The notes: generated by a model from the sequence alone, not told the origin. DNA of 64,000 nt from Cepaea nemoralis (GCA_014155875.1 JACEFZ010027082.1:166501-230500); one strand, 5' to 3'. Positions 1 through 12,200 are shown, numbered from the stretch's first letter. Made by a program: numbers and translations.

Positions 1-205
1 GAGTCATACTGGAAACATATTTTGCAAATTTCTTGAGAAAACATTGCGAACTACTATAGAATTCCAGCTAAGCGAAACACAACTTGAATTTAGGAAAAAC
101 AAAGGATGCATAGAGAGTCTTTAGCCACCTTTTTTATGGAGGCTGAGAAGGAGAGATTATATAAATCAACTTATTATCGATTTTCTTCCTCAAGACTCCG
201 TGCTG
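1..205 (+). pseudogene. Reverse transcriptase fragment (non-LTR, RTE-like)
   Basis: Plus-strand translation gives a stretch resembling the RT fingers region, including FRKNKGCIES, which matches the GFRKGKGC-type motif. After a frame change comes IIDFLPQDSV, resembling the FIDFxKAFDSV palm motif. A stop and at least one frameshift separate the two. It begins before the window and is clearly dead. Clade assignment is inference. Confidence 0.5.
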
Positions 206-214
206 AGCCACTCC

Positions 215-525
215 CCATAATTATTGATTGTTTTTTTTCTTCTTATATATCCTCAGTAAACTAGTCTGGCTGACATTACATATTGGCTCCATGCGGAGCA
301 TAAGTGACTCCGCCCAATATTTTTCGGGGGAAGGGGGGTTAAACTGACGCTGATTGTTAAAAAGGGTGAGGGGTGGCTTAATTATCGATTGTTTTTTCTT
401 ATATATCCTTAGTAAGCTAATCTGGTTGACGGGTTCCCTGCGGAGCATAATGACGTTTTGTCCTTTGTCTTCTGTGAGTGTGTGTGTGTGGGGGGGGGGG
501 GGGGGGGGGGCAAGCGTCTTGTGGT
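215..525. repeat. Imperfect tandem duplication of about 160 bp
   Basis: The block around 221-345 (ATTGATTG, T-run, TCTTATATATCCTCAGTAA, then TGCGGAGCATAA) recurs around 381-455 at an offset of about 160. The second copy runs into a GT-rich tract and a long G run at about 490-510. No coding content is supported. Confidence 0.6.
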
Positions 526-853
526 TAGTGAGAGAAATCAATTCACGTGGCACAAGCATTATAGGTTTGTACCAAAACAATAGTATCGTATCGACGTCTC
601 CTGGGTATTTCGTAGTTTTAAATATGCAGTGTCCTTCCAGTCAATATGTCGGCGGCCGGTTGTTTGACGTTGAAACCTCTCCATTTTTCATGTAGGAGGT
701 GGATAATTTCATCTCGTGAGTGTGATTTCTGCGCTAGGATGTAAATCAGAAGTTTATTCTCAAGATTTTCGCCGGTGCTACGGAGTTCGTGCATCTGAGC
801 GAATTAATTCTTGGGTGTTTTCCATGGCATGTTGGGTTACTGTGTTGTTTTCT
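526..853. other. No recognisable feature
   Basis: Unique-looking sequence between the duplicated block and the next LINE fragment. Short open frames here show no family signature. Confidence 0.5.
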
Positions 854-1431
854 CAACACCAGAAAAATCATCTAGAATCGCACTGGCATCTAGTGCCTTC
901 AATAAACTGTCAAACATCTGGAAGTCAAAGACACTCAGCAAACACACAACACTTAAAATCTTCAACTCTTGTGTGATTCCAGTGTTAACGTATGGATGTG
1001 AAAGTTGGAAATTCAACGGTAGCTTTAGATAAAAAAACTAGACAATTTTGAGAACAAATGTTTTAGAAGACTTCTAACCATCCACTGGACAGACTTCAGA
1101 ACCAATTCGCAAATAAGACAAGAGACTAAGCAAGATACAGTATCCAATTTCATAAGAAGACGCCTTTGGAACTACATCGGCCATGTACTCAGAATGGACA
1201 AGTCAAGACTCCCCTACCAAGCCCTCATATGGTCACCAGTAGGGAAAAGAAAACGGGGAAGACCAAGAGAGACCCTGCGTAGAACCATCATTAGAGAAGG
1301 CTCATTCAACGGCCAAGTAAATATCCAAGATCTACAACAGATAGCAGCGAACCGCCAGGCATGGAGAGACAGGACTTCTGCCCTATGCGCCGCCTTAGGC
1401 TCAAGAGGAAAGACTAACTAACTAACATATA
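854..1431 (+). pseudogene. RTE-like LINE 3' end with AACT tail
   Basis: Translation shows the C-terminal region downstream of RT: VIPVLTYGCESW, then after a frameshift near 1030 the segments YIGHVLRMDKS and GKRKRGRPRETLRRTI. This is nearly identical to the antisense copy at 2985-3549. The 3' end is AGACTAACTAACTAAC, an AACT-type tail. The copy is 5' truncated and frameshifted. Confidence 0.8.
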
Positions 1432-1544
1432 GCCGGCTTCAGATTTTTTACAAGCTACACCTGGGAAGTGATTTCAGAGGTGGACATGTCCAGGTGGGAC
1501 AGTGACGAGATATAATTACAGGCTTTTAGAGATCACTTCCGTCT

Positions 1545-2658
1545 ACCATTCGTGTTGGTGAATGTTTATGCCTACACGCGTGTGTGGATTACCATAGATG
1601 GCAGTGTTTGAGTGAAATATTATGTCACGAGAGGAATGTCATTTTTTGTGACGATTTCAATGCTAAGGGCAAATCGTGGGGTAACATTTCTTCCAACACA
1701 CGGTGGGGGGGGGGGGGGCGCTTGAGGCGGCACTTGAAACCAGTGACCTTGTGTATCAACAGTGGCTGTGTCACCGGGACAGCAAGTCGTTCAGGTGACG
1801 AGAACAGTGTTATTGACCTGGCGCTGGTGTCTCCGTCACTCACTACAGTGTGTAGATGGAGGGTCCTAGGGCACCATGGCAGCGACCACCACCCTTGCAG
1901 CATATTGGTGGAGAACGGCAGAACTAGGCAGCATAAGTCAACGGTCAAGACCTTTAAGTATGACAGTTCAGGGCAAGATGTGGTGAGTAAAATAAGAAGA
2001 AGAACCTACTTCTCATTTTTCAGTGATTCATTCAGTGAGTAAAATAAGGCGTGACAAGCGCGGGAATCATCATGGCAGAAAAAAAAAAGCTAGGAACAGC
2101 CAGCTTGGTGGAATTGTGATGTGGAGAAGGCCTGGGTGAGTAAGCATGGTGCTGTAACGAAATAGCAAAACGCCAAGAAGAACAGAGCTGCCCATCTTAG
2201 TCTTATTGTGCAATTGGAAAGAGAGATGGACACCAAAGTTAGCTATTTCAAAAAACTAGTTAAAGTGGTTAAACGTGAAAAATGGGCAGAGTTGTGTCAA
2301 AGAATAAGCACAGACAGGTCACTGAAATTGTTCTGGCGACTACATAAAAGTATGAATGGGGTAGTCAACAATAAAAGTGTTCATGACTTCCAAAGTGCTG
2401 ACCTTATCTGGCAGAGGTCTGACGAGAATAAGGGCAAAGCCCTTTTCAAACGCTATCTAGAGCAGAGCAACCAGACAGACATGAGAGGTCGAAATTTTGC
2501 CAAAGCGGTTACCTCAGATAGGTGTAAGGCCCAGAACATTGCAATTGAAGACACAGTGACAGTGAAAGAGATCAGGGCTGTGCTTCAAGGAACAAGAAAC
2601 AACGCACCAGGGCGAGATGGTATAAGGTATGGCGACATCAGTATGTAGACCGAAAACG
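1545..2658 (+). pseudogene. I-like LINE ORF2: endonuclease and start of RT
   Basis: At 1584-2042 an apurinic-type endonuclease domain is visible: FCDDFNAKGKSWG (GDFNA motif), NSVIDLALVS and GSDHHPC. After a degenerate gap, 2208-2648 encodes the RT N-terminal region ending in NNAPGRDGIRYGDI, the usual PGxDGI motif. The ORF stops just before an inserted hAT element at 2667. With the RNase H downstream, this fits the I superfamily of non-LTR elements. It carries stops and a G-run (about 1705-1717), so it is inactive. Confidence 0.8.
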
Positions 2659-2666
2659 AGCTAGAG

Positions 2667-4034
2667 CAGTGGTTCTCAACCTTTTTTGGCCCATGCCCAC
2701 CTTTGCCATATGTTCGGAACGTCATTCCCCCCCTTTCAAATTCCCTCCCTATAAATCCTCTCCCCTATAAATCCCCCCCCCCCCCACCCTTACACAGTAT
2801 ACATAAAAAATGGAAGCTAAATTTAATAACACATACTAGAACAAGTCTAGACATCTACATAAAACGTGATTTGCGGGTCTACTTACCTTATAAAACGAAC
2901 TTCATTAGGGCGAGAAGTACAGAACCGTACAATTTAGAGGGAAACACAATATCAAGTAACTGGTTCTTGTATTAATGCGATCTTTAGTTAGTCTTTCCTC
3001 TTGAGCCTAAGGCGGCGCATAGGGCAAAAGTCCTGTCTCTCCATGCCTGGCGGTTCGCTGCCACCTGTTGTAGATCTTGGATATTTACTTGGCCATTGAA
3101 TGAGCCTTCTCTAATGATGGTTCTACGCAGGGTCTCTCTTGGTCTTCCCCGTTTTCTTTTCCCTACCGGTGACCATATGAGGGCTTGGTAGGGGAGGCTT
3201 GTCTTGTCCATTCTGAGTACATGGCCGATGTAGTTCCAACGGCGTCTTCTTATGAAAGTGGATACTGTATCTTGCTTAGTCTCTTGTCTTATTTGCGAAT
3301 TGGTTCTGAAGTCTGTCCAGTGGATGTTTAGAAGTCTTCTAAGACATTTGTTCTCAAAATTGTCTAATTTTTTATCTAAAGCTACCGTTGATTTCCAACT
3401 TTCACATCCATACGTTAACACTGGAATCACACAAGAGTTGAAGATTTTAAGTTTTGTGTGTTTGCTGAGTGTCTTTGACTTCCAGATGTTTGACAGTTTA
3501 TTGAAGGCACTAGATGCCAGTGCGATTCTAGATGATATTTCTGGTGTTTAGTCCCCTGTAGATGTCATTTTGCTTCCTAGGTATGTGAAGCTGTTGACTT
3601 TTTCAAGAACGTAGCTGTTCAATTTGGTGTCATCTGAACTGTTGGTAAGATCAATAGTCTTTGTTTTTGTGGTGTTAATTTGGAGACCAATTTGCCCTGA
3701 AACATTTTGGAGGTGGTTTATTTTCTCTTGGGCATCCGGGTGTGTTGAACTCAAAAGCACTATGTCGTCGGCAAAGTCCAGGTCTTCTAGAAGTTTGTCA
3801 ATCCAATGGATACCCATATTTGTGTTGTTTGTGCATTTGCGCATGACCCAATCGATAGCTATTCCAAAAAGCATCGGTGATAAGACACAACTCTGTTTCA
3901 CTCCTGTTTCGACTGAGAACCAGTCAGAGTTGCCTGTTTCTGTTCTTAATGCGATCTTGAATTAATCTTAATTCCCCCCCCCCCCTTCCTGGAAACTCTA
4001 AAATTTCCCCTGGGGGGATTCCCCAGAACCACTG
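2667..4034. mobile_element. hAT-type DNA element with 8-bp target duplication
   Basis: The left end reads CAGTGGTTCTCAACC and the right end AGAACCACTG, the terminal inverted repeat typical of Charlie-type hAT elements. It is flanked by AGCTAGAG (2659-2666) and AGCTAGTG (4035-4042), an 8-bp duplication with one mismatch, as expected for hAT. The element is non-autonomous. Its 1.37-kb length is mostly a nested RTE insertion; excluding that, the element is about 400 bp. It interrupts the I-like LINE. Confidence 0.85.
2985..3945 (-). pseudogene. RTE-like LINE fragment nested in the hAT element
   Basis: Minus-strand coding shows RT motif LDFADDIVLLSS, then FTYLGSKM, one stop near 3549, then IPVLTYGCESW, YIGHVLRMDK and KRKRGRPRETLRR. 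It is flanked by a perfect 13-bp duplication TTAATGCGATCTT at 2972-2984 and 3946-3958, typical of target-primed reverse transcription. It is 5' truncated within the RT domain. Apart from one nonsense codon it is well preserved, so it is fairly young. Confidence 0.88.
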
Positions 4035-4042
4035 AGCTAGTG

Positions 4043-5126
4043 GAACTAGCAGGTATGTACATCAACAGCATAGCGAGTGCTAGCATCAAGGAGTAGTGGT
4101 TATACAGCTATCTGATTCCCTTGCTAAAGCCTGGCAGACCACACAAAAATTCAGGGATACCGGGTAATAACCATGCATAATACAATAGGCAAGCTGCTGG
4201 AGAAGTTAATTGCCAGGAAAATATCAAGCCAGCTAGAGAGGCAAGGTTGTTTCCTACCTACTCTTGGGGGAGGGGGGGGGACCGTCTTAACAGAGAAACC
4301 TATGCCAACGCAGCAGTTTTTGCCCATGATGTCTATAAAGATTTCCACTCAGGCATTGAAACATGTGCTGCGACGATTGATCTTGGGGATGTGTACCGTT
4401 GGATTTTTTAATGTTTCAGCTGCTTGAACTTAAGATAAGTCCGTTCCTCCTTAGTTGGATCGCTGCAGCCCTCTTCCAACGGAAAGTAGCTTTTAGATGT
4501 GGCAGTTGGACTTCTGAACCAACAACAATATATCCGGGCCTGCCACAGGGATCACCATAATCTCCGTAGCTTTTTAACGCCTAAACTGTGAGAATTACCA
4601 GCTAGCAGATCATTGGACCGGGGAGGACATTGTCATATGTCGACGATGTGTTAGTGTATCGTCAGGGTGAGGGTAGAGATCGGGTTGCTGTGGAACTGCT
4701 AAACCGAACTAAATCACGTAAGCACTTGGTGTGTTGAATCTGGGGCAATTGTCAACCTAACGAAGGCAGCAATGGCATGGTTCTCTTTGAATAACCATAT
4801 TGTCTATATACTCCGACACCAACTGTAAATCTGTGTTCAGAACCTTTGGAAAGATGTAGGCAATGAATTACCTGGGGATACATTTTTATCGAAGCCTTTC
4901 TTATAATGAATACATAGACCAGGTGATAACAAAGGCCAAGCGGGGTTTAGCTGTGATGAGGGTGATGGCGGCAGCAAACTGTGAGCAGCGCCATCTATGT
5001 CTTCTATACGAGGGTCTGGTCATATTTGTTTTTGATTATGCGATGGTGATCCTGACTCTCAGCCGTAAGCAGATGGAAAGGATGGAAAGGATACAGAACG
5101 AAGCTATGAGTATTATTCTTGGATGA
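4043..5126 (+). pseudogene. I-like LINE: RT core and thumb (continuation)
   Basis: After the hAT insertion the RT resumes: TMHNTIGKLLEKLIARKIS at 4170-4230, a degenerate stretch, the catalytic YVDDVLVYRQ near 4636-4670, then NYLGIHFYRSLSYNEYIDQ and QMERMERIQNEAMSIILG (4863-5126). Frameshifts and stops are frequent. The order of motifs is correct for the same element as 1545-2658. Confidence 0.8.
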
Positions 5127-5304
5127 ACAAGAGATACAGCATGCAGGGCTATGCAGTTTCTTCTTGATTTTCAAACCATTGGAGACAGAATACAAAATTT
5201 GCAAAGCACGTGCCTACCTCATAGTCAATGCAAACACAAAACATCAACTGCATAGTGAAATTAAGAAGGTAAAGGGCAGCAGATAAAAAAGAGAAAGGTC
5301 TTGG

Positions 5305-5935
5305 ATGGGTCAAGCCGAAGACATTCTTCAACAGATGTGTTCACTTGAGGCCTTAAAATTTGGCGAAAAGTGGGTACAATTGCCAATAGATTTATGCAGG
5401 TCCTTTTCAGTTTGCATCCATCTAGACATAAAGTGCAGACGCGAAAATTCGGCTGCTGTGGAGGCAGAAGTACAAGCGTTGATCTTCGAGAATTCGTTAG
5501 ATGGTTATGCTGTCATTTACACAGATGGGTCGGTCGTTCGACGTGTGAGAAGTTCATGGGCCTTCACGGCTCAGGCCGGAGAGAGAATTGTGACGGAGGA
5601 TTCTGGTGCTTTTGCTTTGATCACAGGTAGCCTGACTATGGAAGTCATGGCAGTAAGTAATGCAATAACATGGCTCGAGACACAGCCATTCTCTAGGGCA
5701 TGTTTCCTTAGCGACTCAATGAGCATGCTCAAGAAGATAGAGATGGGGTGGATCCGAAGAGAGTGATTGCTGTCTCTGGAGCGGTCTCGGCTGGCAAAGA
5801 TTAGTTTCATTTTCGTACCAAGGCATGCGGGTGTACAAGGAAATGAGCGGGCTGACAAACTCGCAGGTAAGGCTACTGTGGAAGGTAGACGTGCCATGGA
5901 CCAGGCTGACATCTGTATGCTTTACAAAAAGTAAA
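5305..5935 (+). pseudogene. I-like LINE RNase H domain
   Basis: The frame from 5305 carries the RNase H signature: VIYTDGSVV (first Asp), MEVMAVSNAITW (Glu), FLSDSMSMLKK (second Asp). After one in-frame TGA at 5764-5766 it continues with VPRHAGVQGNERADKLAG (His/Asp). A C-terminal RNase H on a non-LTR element is characteristic of the I superfamily. The nonsense codon marks it as defective. Confidence 0.85.
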
Positions 5936-6169
5936 TCATTTACAAGACCCAAATGACGACTGTGAATCTACAACCATGGTCAGACTGCGAGAACAGCAAA
6001 TTAAGAGAGGTGTGGCCAAACAAGAACACTACGCAGGAAGCCAAAGAAGATTGATAAACTAACGCAAAAGCTGGTGTCGTTAGCCGCTACACGCTGCAGG
6101 ATTTTTTGAGGAAGGGATCCGAGCACTTATGAATTGAATTGTTCGATGTGCAATGAGGATTATCTGTCG

Positions 6170-6222
<53 letters not shown>

Positions 6223-6256
6223 ACTAACTAACTAACTAATTAACTAACTATCTAAC
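5936..6256 (+). repeat. I-like LINE 3' end and AACT tail
   Basis: The end of ORF2 includes CSMCNEDYLS, then CTGTCGACTAACTAACTAAC and about 20 AACT units (6170-6256) with small interruptions. This is the template-repeat tail of the element. Confidence 0.75.
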
Positions 6257-6859
6257 TAGGCATGTGTCATTGTATTCTTCTAGGTCTTAGGTTTACACAA
6301 TTATCATAAGGCTGTCAGTCTAAGTGCTTGCTTGCTTGCTTTGCTTGCTTTTGTTCGCTGGCTGTGTACTCCAGCGTGAAATCCTGTATGTCGGATGAAT
6401 AAACCCTGTTGTCCAACATCAATGTGATGTCATACCGGACCTGAGGTTTGCGTGAGTATCCGTTGTCCCATGTGTCTGGCTTATTTGTGTGCAGATTGGT
6501 GGATCCTCCCCATGCAGACAGATACTCTCGGAGGAATCATCGATCCTACTGATATTAGCCAGGTCCCAGAAGGGACCTGTTGCCCAGGACGCACGACGTG
6601 GACGTGTCAGCAGGTCTTGGCCAGTATAGCTCCTGGCCCTGGTGCCTTGGAAACACCTCTGCGTCCCCCATGTTTTCGGTGTAAAATACCGCGAAGCGTT
6701 CTTTGTCTGCTTCGGTTTAGAATGTATTAGTTTAAAATACTTTGTAAATGCTGGATCTTTATAAACTCTTCTGTAGTCTAGCTTGCAATAGTGCCAGTAG
6801 GAAAACTATTTGCAGTGACTCTGTTTGGTAGTCGTCCTGCTGTTTTGCTGCAGTCGATC
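6257..6859. other. No gene recognised; short GCTT microsatellite
   Basis: A GCTT run lies at about 6322-6353. The open frame at 6452-6730 has no recognisable domain, and I treat it as chance. Confidence 0.5.
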
Positions 6860-8485
6860 TTATAACTGCATTAGCCATTGGATGGTCTTGTTCCCAGGCT
6901 CTAATTTTTTTCCAGAGCAATTCCTTATTTCTGGTAGAAAACTTATAATTAGATCACAGCATGGTTGATCTAAAGCTGCACAGATGATATTGCACGTAAT
7001 GAATGGCGTATCGATATGTACTATCTCTAAAGGGTATCTTGCAATGGTGCCTGAAAATTTGCGGCATGTTACAAACTTGCCTGTATAATCATTTTTGTTT
7101 ATAAATGTTTTATCGGCACCTGTTAAAGTGGAACCTGAATCGAGAAGGAATTTTGCGGGTTTGTGGTTTATCAACCCATTGTGAAACTGCAGTTTCTCTT
7201 TCGAGGATGTGACAGCATTTACTTCCTCGTGTATACATGGTACAGCATGGCCACGCTCTAAAATGTCATCTGTCTTACTCTTTCGCTACCAAGGGCCCAT
7301 CTGGTGCCACATTGGATCCGCTGTGGTGGCAATTGGTACTTTTATTGCCACAAAATGATCAGTGGTTTATTTGAAACATTTCTGCCCCGTTTCGGAATTT
7401 TAAATTACAGTAAACTGAAAATTTACATGGCCTGAACATATCTTTATCATCATTGTGCGGTAAAACATTTGCATTTTATAACATTACTGTCACACACCCC
7501 TACTTCCAGTTTTCTGCCATTATTTTTTTTTTCATTTTTTGTGAAGAAGACATGGTTCAGAATATGCAGCAAAACTTCCTTTTGGGTAATTTTAATGAGC
7601 AATACTGTTTATATTCTTAAAGGCATGTGGTGTTTGTTTGATTATTCAGTAAATTAAACATGATTAGCAGTAGAGGAGTATAGAAAACACCTTATAAGTG
7701 CAATTTTTAAAATAATTTTTACCTCTTTAATTTCAGTTATTATTAAACCTCTCATAATTGTCATAATATTTGTAACCTATCAATTAATTATCAACACTGT
7801 CATGTTCCTTGTGCAATCCTCTTTAATGTCATATATAATACAATATATCTGCTACCATTTTAACCATTTTAAAAGCATTATTGTAACACACCCCTACTAC
7901 CAATTTTCTGCCATGAATTTCTGTTTGGTCAGGACCCAATTTTTGTTTGGTAGCGAAAGAGGTAATACCACCATGTCTGCACACCAGTCTGGTAGCGTAT
8001 CACATGTAAAACATTTATCAAAGTTGAAAGCATCAATAACTTCTAATGCATTCGTTTCTTGTGTTTGTAATTCACATTTACTCTCGCTGTCTGATCTCTA
8101 TGTCTCAATCAGTGCAGCGTCAACTGTTTTTAACATCTTTTGAACTTCAGACTGATTTTTTTTTTTTAAATGTCCGAAAATACGGCAAAGGAAGCATTTT
8201 CTCGCTCTTTTGTACTGACTCAGCTTAGTTTGTTGTTTGCTAACGATAGTTTGTAAGTGTGATTTGTAGTTCGGATTTTGATAACACATTTCATACTGTC
8301 CGTGTAACAGTTTCCATAATTGCATGGAGTTAGTTTTCCTTTTACTTTACTTTTATATATAACAGGTTTAGTTTTGTTGAAAGTGGCAGCTGCTACTATG
8401 TTCATCTCACTAGAATTATGAAAAATGTCACGATTTGCTGTGAAAACGCAGAACCTTTTCGTTCAACCTGTTAAAGGTTCTGACA
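6860..8485 (-). pseudogene. LTR retrotransposon gag-protease relic, Ty3-like
   Basis: Read on the minus strand, the right part (8485-8040) has gag features: a zinc-knuckle-like RKCFLCRIFGHLKK whose last cysteine is not seen, plus further cysteine pairs such as KCFTC. The left part (7174-6860) is a retropepsin: KFLLDSGSTLTGADKTFI, with the catalytic LDSG, then IVHIDTPF and CCDLII. An inverted-repeat element (7275-7965) splits the two. No RT, integrase or LTRs were found. Ty3/Gypsy-like is my best guess; BEL/Pao is possible. Confidence 0.65.
7275..7965. mobile_element. Short inverted-repeat DNA element inside the gag-pro relic
   Basis: CTCTTTCGCTACCAA near the left end and TTGGTAGCGAAAGAG near the right end are perfect 15-bp inverted repeats. 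The outermost bases are TTAC and GTAA, so a degraded TTAA target is possible. Part of the interior (about 7825-7945) resembles the element at 20379-20659. There is no transposase, so it is a MITE-like element of about 690 bp. Confidence 0.65.
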
Positions 8486-8837
8486 ATCACTCTCCTGCAA
8501 AAATTTTGCAAATGCAGTGGGTAAAGATGTTATAAATTTATTCCTAATCATTAGATCTTTTAGTAATACGAGTGGTAATAATATTGGTAGTAATACTAGT
8601 AATATAAGTTTCCACCAATATTAACATTAGTGGAGAAAAGTAGATGTAACAGCAAATAGTAATAGTAGTAGAGAAGCGGTGTTAGTTGTAATTGTAGTCA
8701 TCATCACCAAGAGACATGTCGGCTGGCGTGAGCGATCTCCGACAGTATGGATCAATTCATGTGTTAACTCACTCTACTGACATCCCTCTCAACATCGTTT
8801 TCTTCATATGATAGTAGAAATAGATAAAGAAGAAGTA
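8486..8837. other. AGT-rich flank, no gene
   Basis: Degenerate AGT/AAT triplets at about 8575-8690 look like decayed outskirts of the trinucleotide array that follows. Nothing coding is supported. Confidence 0.5.
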
Positions 8838-8883
8838 TTGTAGTAGTAGTAGCAGCAGCAGCGGCAGCAGCAGCAGTAGCAGC

Positions 8884-8962
<79 letters not shown>

Positions 8963-9015
8963 ATAATAGTAGTAGTAATAGCCATTTTGGTGATAGTAGT
9001 AGTAGTAGTAGCAGC

Positions 9016-9102
<87 letters not shown>

Positions 9103-9177
9103 AATAGTAGTAGTGGCAGCAGCAGCAGTAGTAGTAGTAGTAGTAGTAGAAGTAGTTGTAGAAGTAGTCTAGCTGTG
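8838..9177. repeat. (TAG)n trinucleotide array, part 1
   Basis: Long AGT runs with AGC-containing interruptions, broken once by a short non-repeat segment near 8980-8996. The resulting poly-Val, poly-Thr and poly-Leu frames are repeat artefacts. Confidence 0.95.
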
Positions 9178-9234
9178 TTGTTTCTTGTAAGAGTTGTACA
9201 AATTTGGTGACATATCATCGTAAGATGCGCCTAT

Positions 9235-9480
<246 letters not shown>

Positions 9481-10936
9481 GATGTTTTTGTAGACCTAAT
9501 AGTTGTAGTGGTCTTGTCTCTTGTAACGAGTATTCAGATCCGTGTACAGCTTGTATGTGCAGTAGAAATTCGGTACTATTCCAGTAAAATGTGTTATGTT
9601 GTGGTGAAAATGAAATATCTGTCTTGTGTAATTGTAAGAGGCGATGACGTCACAAAAAGGGGAGTCTTCTTCTTACAATTTAATTTTTATTCTAGTTGTT
9701 AACTATGTACACCATCCACATCTACTAAATGCTGCAGAACCTGCAATCAGCAATACTGTTGCATAAGAATATCTAAGGTATGTTGATATTCCCCCCCCCC
9801 TCTACCAAGATACTTCCCCTCATATCTTCTAAAAACATTATCAAGGGGATCTCCTCTTTTGTCATTTGTTATAGTGTGGGGAGTGATGACGTCACAAACT
9901 GGCTCCTTCGAGTTTTCTTTTCCCGCGTGTTCAGTGATGTGTGAGAGAAAGCGAACCCTCCCCGGCACCACAATTAGTACATCAATTGTTGTGTTGGTCT
10001 CAAATGTATCATTATTAGTAGCGTATAAACAACAACGACAATCATGATACTGAGAAAACGATAAGCGAAATATGTAAGAAACGTACCAAAAATATCTTCA
10101 TAAATGACTATAATGTACAGTTTATTTTTTTTTTTAGGAATTCCAAATTCCTTGGCAAACATTCTGATTAGGCATGTGATAATGCAATGCTAGCTACAAG
10201 GATTGACACGCAAATATTATGAGGATTGAAGATGGGATATCTTCTTTCACTTTGGCATACACACTATGATTGATACCAACCATTACCGAGGCAATATCAG
10301 TAACAATTTCAGCCAAATTCTTCGAGTCTTAATGTAAATCTACTCCAAATGAAAAATACATCTAGAATTACATCTAACACCTGAACGTCAAAGAACATCT
10401 AGATGTAGCCAAAAATATCTCGATCTAGATGTAAACCATCTAGCATGGCAACCCTGCGCTCAGTATCTGTGAATTTGTTTCTCATTTTAACCAATCGAAT
10501 ATCGACTAACATTGCCTTGTACCTTAGCAACGAAATGTCAACATTAATGGCGGCAATTATTCACAAAGGTTATCCGGCAATCGGCTGCTATGTATAAGAT
10601 GTTCATTTCTGGACATTTATAGTGTTATTGCAAGATTTTCTGGTAAAAGAAGCAATAATATAATAGTTTTCCTTAAATAAGTTTCCATACTTCAATAATA
10701 ATATCTGAATTCATAATAATCAGTCTCACTCTCACCACTGTACTCAAGTAACAGTTACTAACAGTACTCAGTGTATGTATACTGTATGTATTTGTATGTT
10801 ATGTATGTATGTCACATACTATTACTATGTGTAAGTATGCTGGGAGTTTACTTTAACTTTACTAGTAGTAATACTACTAAGTACTACTACTTTACTTTAT
10901 TTACTTACTCACTTACTACTCACTGTTTAACACTCA
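9481..10936. other. AT-rich DNA, no gene; two perfect CRE-type octamers
   Basis: No domain is recognised in any frame. Two copies of TGACGTCA lie at 9645-9652 and 9887-9894 in the shared context GATGACGTCACAAA, so the surrounding block may be a diverged duplicate. Short C and T runs occur. Confidence 0.5.
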
Positions 10937-10937
10937 G

Positions 10938-11007
<70 letters not shown>

Positions 11008-11010
11008 GAG

Positions 11011-11041
<31 letters not shown>

Positions 11042-11042
11042 G

Positions 11043-11117
<75 letters not shown>
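10937..11117. repeat. (CTA)n trinucleotide array, inverted relative to the TAG arrays
   Basis: Runs of ACT with small interruptions near 11007 and 11041. ACT is the reverse complement of AGT, so this array is an inverted partner of 8838-9480 across about 1.5 kb. Confidence 0.95.
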
Positions 11118-11118
<1 letters not shown>

Positions 11119-11779
11119 ACAGACATTCTAAAGTAAATACTAAATTCTATTCTAACCCACAGTTGAAATTCACAACTCTTCAACTACTCTCTATATTTTA
11201 TTTGTGGTTTGTCTGTGAACTGTTTTGTAGACTACATATTTAACAACACTTTGCTTAATTCTAATTTCTAGAATTTACTTAATAAATAGAAAAAATATAG
11301 TCAAACCCGATTAGTAAGAAGTCATTAGTTCATTAGGATATTATCATCATCATCATGTATGAGGATCTATCAGTAACTTCTTACTGCGTAAGTATCCGGA
11401 CTGATGTAATCTCTTCTCTAGATAACTATGCGAAATGACTTGAAATTACCTGTACTGTTTTTTGACATAGTCACCTAACTCTACACTATATTTTCCCCAT
11501 TGGGCTGCGAGCTTCTGTATCCATCTGTATGCAGTAACAATTCTTTTGGCTGGTCCTTAAGCTCTTGAAGAACAACATCAGTTATCAGTTATCAGTTGGG
11601 GTATCTTCATCGCACTCCAGACAGGTCCATAGGTGCTCAGATCCTCCCTCCCCCCCCCCCCCAGCATATGCATCAGCGTCCGGTGGCTAATAGTGCCAGT
11701 TCTGTGTTGGTTGACAAGGCACCTCGTTTTCTCGATGTGCCTCTCGTGTCTGGCCGTGCCAATTCTTACTCCCAGGTCT
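11118..11779. other. No gene recognised
   Basis: AT-rich, with a short ATC run near 11343-11355. The minus-strand open frame at 11578-11784 is contiguous with the mariner-like relic to the right but has no motif I can name. A C run lies at about 11648-11662. Confidence 0.4.
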
Positions 11780-12200
11780 TTCATCCTGGACAGTGATGTG
11801 GAATCAATCTTTTGTCACCTGAGATGCTGTTTCAGGGGGCCAAAAAGGTGTAAATCACTCAAAGCCAAATCAGGACTATAAGGTTGGTGTGACAGTACAT
11901 CCTAATGCAATTGGTCAATAATTGCCACAGTTTTGTCTCAAGTTGTCGTATTGAAGAATTGTTCAATCCTGCACATTTATGGTGAATGACCTTCCAAACT
12001 TTGTTAGAAAGTAGCAAGGAGTAGTACTAAGCATTTATAGTTTCTCCCCTTTTCAAGAAATACACATACACACATAATACCCTTGTGACCCCCAAAACAA
12101 CCTTTTCAACACAGTGTATGGCTTTACTCATAATGAGACTGTCCAGTTGACCTTCATGGAGCTCATTCTCAATGGATTCTCCAAATGCATGTGACAGTTA
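11780..12200 (-). pseudogene. Degenerate mariner-like transposase relic
   Basis: On the minus strand, YSPDLALSDLHLFGPLK is visible around 11830-11885. This is the last catalytic block of mariner transposases. Upstream coding is broken by several stops. It is much older than the copy at 17731-19096. Confidence 0.6.

Noticed and set aside
2984..3430. Cellular gene resembling craniofacial development protein 2-type database entries
   Set aside because: Such annotations commonly stem from RTE-like LINE ORFs. Here the target duplications and AACT tail show that it is a retroelement.
6452..6730. Short plus-strand gene
   Set aside because: 92 codons with no domain, located between mobile-element relics, and no splice or promoter support.
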